Positions 10,137 through 20,070 of a stretch of DNA of 64,000 bases are shown here, piece after piece. The notes beneath the pieces are model-generated. The model worked only from the letters and a program-made list of their open reading frames with translations. It had not been told where the DNA came from and did no database searches. The position numbers and the translations under genes are program-made. Position 1 is the first letter of the stretch, and the number at the start of each line of letters is the position of its first letter. This DNA is from Geosiphon pyriformis (lineage: Eukaryota > Glomeromycota > Glomeromycetes > Archaeosporales > Geosiphonaceae): assembly GCA_016748015.1 (NCBI GenBank), contig JAAOMT010000128.1, positions 1,525,671 to 1,589,670 of the forward strand, in the 5' to 3' direction.

Positions 10137-10828
10137 TTGTCTAGTCAATTGCTAGTGGCTGCCAATTTTTTAAGACCACTCGCCAAGACTCAAGTCCCCC
10201 TCCCTATCGACCCTCTAAATGACGCTGATATCCTATATTTAAATCTAGAATTATGGTCCGAGGCTTCAGCTATAGATCTCGAGGGCATAACCCATCAGGT
10301 GATTAAATCACCAAAATCATAACAGACCACGGCTTTTGTTCCTCTTGTTGACATTGACCAAACGCGTTACCCAGAAGCTACCTTATATAAAGTTCCCAAT
10401 GGTGGTAAGTCTTCACATCAATTATAATAAATACTCTGATGTGTAAAATATTGGGAGCTATAATACTAAATACTCTAATTTCGTAGAATATTGGGAACAA
10501 TTGGGGAACACAGAAATGTGGACCCCAAAAGCGACTCTGTTTTGCCAACTCTCGCCATGATTGAAGGTAAGCAAAGACTGGACTCCTTTTGTCGGCCAAA
10601 AACACCCTACTAACCTTCGGACTTTCGGTTAAGCCCTCACTTCTTATTTCGATAAATACAGTGTTGACAGCTGGACCTACAAAAACTTTGTCAACTACGC
10701 GTCGATCCTGTGAAAATCTGGAACAACTACTACGTAAAGCGTTTAGACACTATTTTGCGCGAAGACGGCCTGGGGAAGTGACAGAATTGGATGCCAACAT
10801 TTTCGAAAAGTCGTTTACGGAAATATAA
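10137..10828 (+). pseudogene. Relic of a three-exon gene, family not recognised
   Basis: Three protein-like blocks are separated by two introns with good splice sites: exon A to 10404, intron 10405-10486 (GTAAGT to CGTAG), exon B 10487-10566, intron 10567-10633 (GTAAGC, a CTAAC branch-like site, TTAAG), exon C from 10634. The reading frame is broken. Exon A has a TAA at about 10321; exon B needs a frame change between EYWEQLGNTEMW and DSVLPTLAMIEA; exon C has a TGA after NYASIL and another frame change before TELDANIFEKSF. Composition is less AT-rich than its surroundings. The start is uncertain, since no ATG opens exon A. I cannot name the protein. It may belong with the relic at 36300-37366, because both lie beside the same 59-bp sequence. 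Confidence 0.55.
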
Positions 10829-11105
10829 CTAGATGAGAGTACACATTTAAAGAATCGCACTTTTTACACGTGAGTAGCCACTAAGCCAATCAAAGCAATC
10901 TAAACTAGATCTATCATTACTCTATGTCCACGCAACCATGCCCGTCATTTAGACGGAGGCTGTTGATGGAAGTGTGAAAGGAGACTATTACAATCGCCTG
11001 CCGGCTGATTTGATATTTAGTCGGTTAGTTCGGCGGAGGTGCGTGCGGAAGACTCACGCCTGTCATTTAGACAGTGAACTTCCCTGCGCGCAAAGGTAGG
11101 CCATC
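10829..11105. other. GC-richer spacer between relic and shared 59-bp repeat
   Basis: This stretch has unusually high GC for the window and contains the near-repeat GTCATTTAGACGG / GTCATTTAGACAG at about 10939 and 11072. It may be a further decayed exon of the relic, but I found no convincing frame. Confidence 0.4.
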
Positions 11106-11164
11106 ATTGCAAGAAGGTTCTTCTTGACTTGTAAGTTTGCTGTTAATATCTATCAGTTACATCA
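11106..11164 (+). repeat. 59-bp sequence shared, inverted, with 37120-37178
   Basis: Read on the plus strand it starts ATTGCAAGAAGG and ends CAGTTACATCA. The reverse complement of 37120-37178 is the same apart from one base (A/G at the sixth position). It includes TTGACTT|GTAAGT, which looks like an exon-intron junction. Directly after this copy the sequence turns into an A-rich run and then AT-only DNA. Confidence 0.85.
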
Positions 11165-12306
11165 CAAAAAAAATAAATAAATAAGCTCAAATTTATCTTA
11201 ATGACAATTGAAATCAAACTTTTTTTACAAATAAAATAGTCTTTTAACTTTTTTAAAATATAATAAAATGTTGATATAAGAATTTATAACCAATTTATTA
11301 CATTTCAAAAAATTATACAAAAATTAATACATAAAATGAATTTTGGATAAAAAATAAAATTAACTTAATTGCTTTTAAGAAATAATAAATGCTAAATTTA
11401 TGCTAAAATTCTTTATTATCATTTTTTAAAAATTAAAAATATGCTTAGTAAGTGATAATAATAATTATAACAAGATAATAATTTAAAATATACTTACTTG
11501 GATTATTTTCAAAGAAAATGTTTTTAAAGTTTTAATTTGGTTATCTTAAGAAATATATAATAAATAAATAAAATAAAATTTTCATATTACATTTTATTAG
11601 TTTAATAAATTTAATAAGATAAATTAATTGTAAAAGAATACTATATTGATTTTTAATCAATAAAATATATAATATAAACTTGTTAATAATATTAATTTAA
11701 TACAGTTGTTTATTTATAATTATGTAATTTCAAAGAGCAGTTTTTTTTGTTTTATATTATACATAAGTATATAGATTATTTTAATATTTAAAAAAGCAAA
11801 AAGATTGTAAAATATTATTTAAAGTAAAAAAAAGTAAATTTTATAAAATAATATTAAATCTTATTAAACACAAAAAATGCAATCAACAAAAAACCAAAAC
11901 TATATTATCAAAGTTAAAACCAGAATTTTTTTAATTAATTATTATAAATATATAATATTTCAAATTTAAAAAAAAAAAATTATTTAAAAATTTTATAAAA
12001 TAAAACATAATTAAAATAATTTATTATTTATTAATTTAAAAACTATAATAATAAAAATTTTTTTTATACAAAATTAAATAATAAACCAATTATTTTTAGT
12101 TAAAAAAAACATAACATAAAATTTTAATAATATATGTTTTTAAAAAAATATAAATAATAATAAAAACTTAAAATATAAATAATTATAAAAAAAATATAGT
12201 TTAAAATATTAATAATAAATATTTAAAATATATAAAAAAATAATATATATAAAAAATTAACTATTTATTATAAAATTATATTAAAAAATTAATTTAAATA
12301 TATTTA
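11165..12306. other. Very AT-rich block, probably decayed repeat
   Basis: No long reading frames and almost no CpG. It begins with AAAAAAAATAAATAAATAA right after the shared 59-bp sequence. Its texture matches the decayed LINE blocks elsewhere, but I could not align it securely to any element. Confidence 0.5.
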
Positions 12307-12316
12307 ATTTAAATTT

Positions 12317-12548
12317 TGGCATTGCCAATGCTTTTAGTGTTCATTTTGGCTTTTGCAAACCTTGTTTGTTTTTCTTAGGTGTAGGTGACTCAGTTTCAGT
12401 TCACATAGCTGCGTAGTATTGTTCTGATTGGCCTGAGTGGCTGGTCACGTGTAGAAAGTGCATGATTTACACCTAGTTTAGATCATTTCTTTGATATATA
12501 GCACTAGGTAGTGTTTGGACCTTACTCATAAAGCAATAAAAAAAAAAA
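12317..12548 (+). mobile_element. 5'-truncated LINE stub with 10-bp target-site duplication
   Basis: The sequence starts GGCATTGCCAATGCTTTTAG, matching LINE copy A from about 5160, and runs through the conserved tail to an A-run. It is flanked by ATTTAAATTT at 12307-12316 and 12549-12558, a likely target-site duplication (the last A of the tail overlaps the second copy). It encodes only the last residues of ORF2. Its low divergence compared with the surrounding AT-only DNA shows that it inserted after that DNA had decayed. Confidence 0.88.
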
Positions 12549-12558
12549 ATTTAAATTT

Positions 12559-13265
12559 ACCAATTAAATAATTTTTAAAATTAATTGTATAAAAATGGTT
12601 TATAAAAAATATTTTATTAAAAGTAATTTTATAATTTCAAATATTTTATATTTAATATAAATTAAAAAAAATTCAATTTATGTATTTTTGTGTAAAAAAA
12701 CTCTGTTAAAAAAAATTTAATCTTGTATAATTGTTTTAAGTTTTAAAAAATATTTTTAATGTATTTATAAATATGTTAAACACTTTATAATATATAGTTA
12801 AAATATATATATTATTTTAATTAAAAAATTTGCTTCTTTAAAAAATATTAAAATAGTATTATTAAAAAATATTAATTTTGTTTGTTTTATTTTAATAAGT
12901 TATAAAATTTATATTTATTTATTAAATTCTAAATTAAAAACCAAATATAAAAAAAAATTAATTATATATATGTATTTTTTTAAATTATTTGTTTTAATAT
13001 AGTTTTAATCAATTTAAATAATTGATTATATATAGCAAATATATAAGTTATGCTTATTTTAAAAGTTTATTTGTGTTTTATTAATAAGTTATATATTTAT
13101 TATTATAATAATAAAAATACTAAACAAAAAAACTTTATAAATATTAAAATAATATATTTTATTAATATAAAAAATTATTAAATTAACTGATTTTTTTTGC
13201 AAAATTAATTTATTTACAATACATAATATTATTTATATTCAATTATATATAAGAATATATTAACA
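12559..13265. other. Very AT-rich block between LINE stub and full-length LINE
   Basis: Same character as 11165-12306; together they formed one block before the stub inserted. No gene or alignable element seen. Confidence 0.5.
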
Positions 13266-13281
13266 AATATTATAATTAAAA
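13266..13281. repeat. Target-site duplication, left copy (16 bp)
   Basis: AATATTATAATTAAAA here is identical to 20055-20070 on the far side of the minus-strand LINE. A duplication of 16 bp is typical of target-primed reverse transcription. Confidence 0.9.
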
Positions 13282-13426
13282 AAAAAGCTTTTTTTATTTT
13301 TTATTAATGCTTAACGAACAAAGTTTAAACACTACTTAGAACTATACATCAAAGAAATAATCTAAACTAAGCATGAATTATGCACTTACTACACATGACC
13401 AGCCACTTAAATTAATCAGGACAACA

Positions 13427-13966
13427 CTATGCAATTATATTAACCGAAACCAAGGTACCAATACCTGAAAAAAACAAACAAGGTTTGCAAAAGCCAAACT
13501 GGACATCAAAAGTCTCAGAAATCCCAAGCAATTTAACCAAACCAGCCGAAAACTTTAAAGCTGAGCCAGAAACTGAGACAGGAGCTGAACCATCTATTGA
13601 GATCAGCCCATGTTTTTCCATAAAGGCACGATGCTTAGCATGAATTAACCAAATGTCATCTCTAAAAGCAAGACAAAGAGAGTGCACAAACTCAGCAACT
13701 TTAATCCTAGCAACTTTGGGATCATGGAAGACAGAAACAGCCTCCGAGAACCACTCATTGAAAACAAAACCCTTGAAAAGAGCTAAGAACACTGAAAAAT
13801 CTGAAGCACAGGCTGACAACAGCTGCAAAACACTTGAAAGAAAAAGAGAATGACCAGAAAGTTCCTTCCAAGAGGACACACAAAACTCCAAAATCTTGTG
13901 ATGAGCAGAAATATCAATTGTGCAAGAAAACACATGATCAAACATCTTTATCTCCTTACAATACAA
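13427..13966 (-). pseudogene. LINE ORF2 C-terminal end
   Basis: A 179-codon frame covers the last part of ORF2. Its first residues hold the second half of the zinc-binding motif (D-H-V-F-S-C); the first Cys pair lies just upstream, near 13972-13960, where the other copies read CLFC. The end matches copy A (FSAGLVKLLGISETFDVQFG) and stops about 130 bp before the A-tail. Confidence 0.75.
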
Positions 13967-14040
13967 GCATAGAACATTGAGATAACATTTGTCATAGAGA
14001 CATTTTCAAACAGCTATGAGAAGCTGACGGTGCAAAGCCT

Positions 14041-14908
14041 TCATAAAGTAGGTATGAGTATCAGCAGTGCATCTGCTGGTAAAACCTGCAGCCATATGTA
14101 AATCAGAGTGCCATACCTGGGAAGAGCTGAACCAATCAACATCTGAAAGCAAACCACCTGCCAGAAAACCAGAACTAGAACCAACTTCCTAATACACACA
14201 ACAGACAGCATGAAACACATCCTAAACAAAATGCCTAGAATTACCAGAAACTGTATCATCATCGGCCACCAAAAAATGTTCACCAACATGAAGAGAAAGA
14301 AACCATCCAAAGAAAGAAGCAGTATCAGTAAGACTGTTAGCACAGTTATTTCTCAAAATCCCAAAGTGGCTCTTGACCTTGCACCAGGTGATCTCTAAGT
14401 TTTTGCTGCAAATAATATTACTGATATGCCAATGCTTGACCCAACACTGATTGCAAAAGTCAGGATGCATCAGATTTAGCTCTGATTTACAAGCATCCAA
14501 AGCAGCCTGATTATCTGAAAACAAGCAAACAGAGTGAGACATGAGTATACACTTTAGAGCTAAGGTGATAGTCTGCAACTCTGCTAAAGTAGATAATACC
14601 AAACTGCGAACACTGACACCTAAACCTAAATTAATGTTCTCAAAAAAGGCAGCAGCACCAGCCCAACAACCAATTGTGCCCAAATTCTTAAGAGAACCAT
14701 CTGTATAAACAGACAGACTATCAGAGCCAACCTGAAAAAGATGATCGCAGACAGACACAAAATCACTGGACCCACAAATGTTTAAAAGGCCAACACTATC
14801 CAAAGCTGGAAAAGAGGGAAGTGGACTAACAAGAAACGCAACAGAGAGCTTAAACCAATCAGAGACCAGCCCATAAGAGTCCAGTTTCTTCCACCACTTA
14901 AAGTACAC
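14041..14908 (-). pseudogene. LINE RNase H domain, last acidic residue lost
   Basis: The frame 14908-14222 encodes the RNase H domain with Asp in YTDGS, Glu in STLAELQ and Asp in FSDNQAA. The fourth acidic position reads NNCANSL, with Asn where copy A has Asp in ECADA, again a G-to-A change. A frameshift near 14222 moves the rest of the domain to other frames down to 14041. Confidence 0.82.
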
Positions 14909-14914
14909 CAGTTA

Positions 14915-17316
14915 AAAACATCACCATGATAATCACAAAGCTGATTCACAAAGACAATGCCATAATGCCAAAGAGAAAACAAAAACTTGAAAAACAAAGA
15001 CTTGTTCAGAATAGTAGACATAGACACCCCATCACGAAATCAAAAAGAGCTGGCCAAAGAGCCACTCAAAGACAAATTGCAGTCACAAAAAATGTGAACC
15101 ATACCTAACAAAAAATTATTGGAAGCACTGACATGAATACAAGCAGGAGAACTTAATAGATGGAGGGAGTGCCAATATAGAACTTGTAAGTCATGAGACT
15201 TGTGGCTGAACAAAAGACCTAGAATCCCACCAGAGTTCACAAAGCTGATAAGTGAAGCAATCTTACTCTCAGACTAACATTGTAAAAAGGACTTCAAACC
15301 ATAAAAAAAAGGATGATGAATTGTATCACCAGAGAAATCAAGCAGGAGACCAGATTTTAGCTTTAAGTTTTTGCAAATTAAAGCATCTCACTTGTTGCAA
15401 ACACTAATAGAAACAAAGCTAAACTGTGTTTTGTAGCTAACTATAGGATAGAGAACCACTAAAACCAGATACAAGAACTGCTTACCTAACACAGCCTTTT
15501 TCAGAACCAAATTAGTGAAGAAGTGAACATTCAAATGTGCTTTAGTCAAACTAGGCTTAAAAAGACTCTTAGTTGACAAAAAAATACCAACATACTGATG
15601 AGATTCTCCTTTACGGGTTACAGAAATAGGCAAACCACTGATAAAAAGAAATGGGTGGCTGACTCTGCTATTGATGAAAATGGCCACAGTTTTGTCATTA
15701 ATAATTGAAATGTCATTAATCTAAAAAAATTCACTAGCAACATTAAGAATGTATTGGATAGCATTCTGACTGCTGCCAACCCAAATTGTATTGTCAACAA
15801 AGGCATCAGCAACAAGGAAAGAAAAAAATCCAGCCCAAGATTTAGCACAACCACTTCTGGAAATAAAGTGAGAATTGATTCTGTATCTACACATACTCTC
15901 TTGATGTTTAACTTCACACAACAGAAGATCATAAAATATACACCACAAAAGGAGGAATAAAATTTTTTCTTGGTTCAGTCTATCATGTATATTATAACCA
16001 TCCATCAAACCAAAATCTGTTATAACTCAGTTAGTATGATCTCTATAAATACTACCAAAAAATTGAATAAATCTGTTACACATCTTAATCCTGACTAAAC
16101 TTTTCTCAAGATGTTTTCAGCCCACCAAATCATATGTCTTCCACATGTCCTACAGAACTAGCCAGAGCTTCCGGTTTTTCTTCAAAGCATCTTCAATGAC
16201 TGACCCAATTGCAAAAATTGGAAACTGAGTTGTTGTGCCCTTTAAGACTGGAAAATTATTACTGTAAAGAACATTAAAAGTATTACAAGCTAAAAAGATC
16301 CTATTAGAGAGAATCTTGGAAAAAACCTTGCAAGCTGTCTTAATTAAAGCAATGGGGTGAGTATTTGTTAGAACACTCTCCCACTCATAAAGTTTGGAAA
16401 TCATTAAGATCCAAGCCTCTTTCCAAGAACTGGGCACAAATCCACCAACCAAACATGAATTCAAAAGTACCAAAAATATGTTTAGAACAGATTTATCGCA
16501 ATGCTTTCAAAGTTCATTTGAGATATCCAAGAGACCAGCAGCTTTGCCATTAGGCAGATTAGATACCACCCCAAAAAATTCATCAATTTCAATTGAACAC
16601 ATTACACCAGAAAAAGCTCCATCAAAAACATATTCCAAAGGCTGATACTGACAATGCCACTTACTAAAAACATCAGGGACTGTCCAATGTTTTCAAGTCT
16701 AACTTTCTATAATTGCATCCACCTTAGACTTAACCAAACCAAGCTTTAGAACCAGCTTATCATTGACAACCAGATGGTTAAGCACTATTTTGCAAAAAAG
16801 ACACTCCAATACACTTCTGATAGTATGACCCTTATTTGTTTTAAAGCTCTCCATTCTCTTATCTATGACAGATCTGATGTTTGCTTTCTTGGCTCTTAGA
16901 GATTCTGCATATTTTAACACACAATAAGATTTTCTGATAATACAGAGAGCTAAATAAACACAATCAAAAATCACACCAGAGTCCATTAAATCCTGAATAA
17001 CCGAAGCCTTAGCACTGTCCAAAGAACACCAACACTTTATAAGAGAAACAAAATCGTCAACATCAGCTCCCTAAAAAGCCCTAACAATCTTTGAAACCAA
17101 AAGTTTTAATCTATGAAACTTCGAAGATTCTTTGGTAAAGATGTGACCAGAGTTTTTAAACCATTTCTTTTTGAATATTTCATTAGCTGATAACATAACA
17201 AACTTGCGAATAGTATTCCACATCACATCCAAATCTGAGAATTGCTTGGAAGCAATAAAATTATCAGAGAACATGGCAGTATTAGCTGCTGAAGCATCCT
17301 TAAATCTGGTCCACAT
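14915..17316 (-). pseudogene. LINE ORF2 reverse transcriptase, broken into many frames
   Basis: The RT is spread over open pieces at 17316-17071, 17022-16699, 16473-16150, 16008-15721, 15687-15388, 15240-15040 and 15027-14782. The piece at 16473-16150 carries the N-terminal palm (NTHPIALIKTACKVFSKILS) and 15687-15388 the thumb. The metal-binding box in the piece at 16008-15721 reads FVDN, so the second catalytic Asp is Asn (GAC to AAC on the coding strand), which should inactivate the polymerase even without the stops. Confidence 0.82.
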
Positions 17317-17339
17317 AGGAACATCAGCACCCTTAAAAT

Positions 17340-18105
17340 TAAACTTCTAACAATCTTTATTTGCTTGCTTGCAAAAAGAATTCAACTGTACATCCAATAA
17401 GCCACTCAAACCCATGGACACAAAAACAGCTTAATGATCAGTGTCAAAATGTTCACTAACATCCAAAACACCACAATATACAATTGCATTGGCCAAACTT
17501 GAAGAAACAAACATGTAATTAATTGTTTTTGAGACACTCTGAAAATTGCTTCATGTTGGTACTCTCACAAATGAGCTTTCACTCAAAGAATTGACCAGAC
17601 CAAAATCAGAGCATTTCTTGAAACTAGCACATTTGTGAGATCTATCTTCATTGAAATCACCACCCAAGACGACAAAAGAAGACTCATTTACAGCTTTCAC
17701 AATCAAAAAGTTGACTTCACCTGCTTGAGCAAAATGGACAGCCAGGAAAGCACCAGCATAAAGCCCCAAAATTAACACTGACAGCTTATTTTTAAAAAGC
17801 AACTTGATAGAAAAGAGCCGATCAGACACCTCAGGAATTTTATACACATGACAAACCAGAAAAATGTTCATAATTATGGCCATTCTAGTATCAAGAAAAC
17901 CTACATCCAAACCAAAAGTAAAAACCCGAATATCATCAAACTTATTCTTAATCCATGGTCTACAGCTAGATCTTAATTTCATTTCTGTAACAATTGAGAC
18001 CAAATTCCCTGATTCCTTATGCCAATGAACAATGTCTTCCTGCTTAGCAGGGACATTAATATCTTGAACATTGCACATAGTAATTTTCCAAACCAAATCC
18101 ATCAT
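17340..18105 (-). pseudogene. LINE ORF2 endonuclease domain, broken
   Basis: ATG 18105-18103 overlaps the ORF1 stop in ATGATGG. The frame is open to 17551 (184 codons) with CNV, TEMK and GGDFN motifs of APE-like endonucleases. The end of the domain continues in another frame; the catalytic Asp-His pair is kept (DTDH near 17435) but is followed at once by a stop where copy A reads Gln. A frameshift near 17550 separates the halves. Confidence 0.8.
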
Positions 18106-19941
18106 TGAAAAGAATGAATATCAAGAACCAAACCAGCATTGTTTATTTTAGCTGAAAGGCTCATAACTGTGATCAAAAGATTGTTCAATGTTTCCTCCAT
18201 TTTTGATATAACTGCAGGATCAAAAACTACTACTTCTGTAACAGCCTCACTACCAGTGACCACACCCGAACTTTTACTCATCACTATATCCGCCCCTTAA
18301 TTCTGTAACAAAGGTGTCACCAATGATTGACATCCAGGGCTAAGCTAGAAAACTGTTAACCCAGGTGCTTCCAACCTCTTAGTCAGCTTATCCATGTGCT
18401 CTGCAAGACTGACGAGACTGCACTCAAGAGTGGCAAAACCTATCATTTAACACCAAAAACACATGTGAGGTAGGTTTCATTTTTGAGAAGGAGCCATTAT
18501 TCAACAAAACATTCTGAACAAGGAGAGAAGGAAAGAAAGGCCCAACAACAATCTTGGCCCATGAAACACCACCAAAGGAGACAGAACAAGAAACTGGCAC
18601 TGAACATTTGACGTAAATGGCTGCCAGTTTGCTTTTATCTGCATCTAAGAAAACCCAACATAATAAGCTACAAGAAGAAATCTTCTCACCAGAAACACAG
18701 TTCAGAGAAGTGTGACCCATCTTATTACACTTTGCATATACAACAGAACTAAGATAAGACCAATGAAGATAAGCACCCCTTAACACAGGAGTGGTACCCA
18801 TGACAGTATTCAATGATTCAGCTGATCCAAAACAAATAATGGCACACCTGGCTTAAGCATATATGACTGGATGATGATTAATCACACAAGTTTTCCCACC
18901 TATAAAGCCAATATAATCCCAGATATCATGAGCATTGGTTCTTACAGAAAGAGTATAAAGCAGTGTTTTATGCAGATCCCTAAAGTTCCATGTTTGTTTA
19001 TCAAGATTGGCTCTGGCCACATGAATAGCATTTTTTCCAATAAGGATGGACCATCTAGAAGCCAAAAGATCAGCCTGATTCTGATCTTCAAATTTGATGA
19101 TCACTTTTTGTCATAGGCCCACTAGTTGTATCTTGACTGATTTAATTATCCCAAATTTGAAAAGCACAATGCACACAGTCTCAACTGACATTCCAACAGA
19201 AATTTCTTTTACCACCACAGTCTGATCTGAATGCCCAGATGATTTTTTAAGATCAGTGTTCACTAGGATCTTCACATCAGTAGCCAACTTGGTAGCTTTT
19301 ACTAAACTCAATTTGGAAATAAACATCACTCTGACAATACCAGCAAATTTTGAGGGAGTAGAGACTTCCCCAAAACCATTGATTTTTGAAAATAGTTTCT
19401 TGATTACCACAAGCTTTTCCTGGGTGGATTTCCCAACAACATTGTTGAAGCTGATGTCCAGAACGAAAGATTTTCTAATAGAAACATTGATCAAATTTTT
19501 CAAAGAGGGGGGGAGAACCACAGGTTTGTCCAAGAGAATGTCATTATTATTATTATTATCACCCAAAAAATCAATCTTCCCCAATGGTTTGCAAAACACT
19601 CTCTTAGTTTGAATCTTTGAGCTCTTAGGAGTTTGTTCTAAGTCTCTATCAACAATAATACCACCTTCACCAAAATCAAAGTTGGTTTCCTCAACTAAAC
19701 ATTTCTTTTCCATATTCACACTATCAGATTCAGTAGTATTACTAGTTTCAGAACCCCAAGAATGACCACTTGACACCTTAGTAGCAGCAAATTTTCTATT
19801 ATCAATATTATCTTCCAAAACAACACTTCTTCTCTTCTTTCTGGACTCAGCAGACTTAACACCAATGTTAAAGCTAGGCTCCATAATAGACTTGTTCAGA
19901 ACTGCAATATTAGGGCCAACAGTGGCCTCATAATCAAGCAC
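18102..19941 (-). pseudogene. LINE ORF1, broken
   Basis: The frame is open for 276 codons (19941-19111), then crosses a stop near 19108, continues in the same frame to 18853 and 18813-18424 past another stop, and shifts frame before 18284-18102. The N-terminal third is basic and Asn/Ser-rich. The middle (IKKLFSKINGFGEV and following) resembles an RNA-binding fold in spacing only. Near residue 400 lies a CCHC-type knuckle whose first Cys is Tyr here: Y-A-K-C-NKMG-H-TSLN-C. The end has the predicted coiled coil seen in copy A. The first ATG is missing; the frame opens upstream of a GTG at 19941, so a start mutation is likely. Confidence 0.8.
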
Positions 19942-20054
19942 AAATGGTTTGGAAGTAGTGTACTGAATGATGAAAACAGAAAAAACTTCAAAAAAATATT
20001 TTGGCTCTTTTTTGGAAATTTGAGATGAATGAAAGAAAAAAGTTTTTTAATTCT

Positions 20055-20070
20055 AATATTATAATTAAAA
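20055..20070. repeat. Target-site duplication, right copy (16 bp)
   Basis: Identical to 13266-13281; see that entry. Confidence 0.9.

Larger units (their letters stand above)
13282..20054 (-). mobile_element. Full-length LINE, about 6.8 kb, coding regions broken
   Basis: This copy runs from its 5' end at 20054 to its A-tail at about 13282 and is flanked by perfect 16-bp duplications, so both ends are defined. It carries about 110 bp of 5' leader, ORF1 (19941-18102), an ATGA overlap, ORF2 (18105-13427) and the conserved 3' tail. It serves as the reference for the family's length. Stops and frameshifts interrupt both ORFs, and the RT active site reads FVDN in place of FVDD, so it cannot move by itself. 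Confidence 0.92.

Noticed and set aside
9933-10605. Minus-strand frames at 9933-10148 and 10378-10605
   Set aside because: They are shadows of or neighbours to the plus-strand relic, with no domain or splice support.
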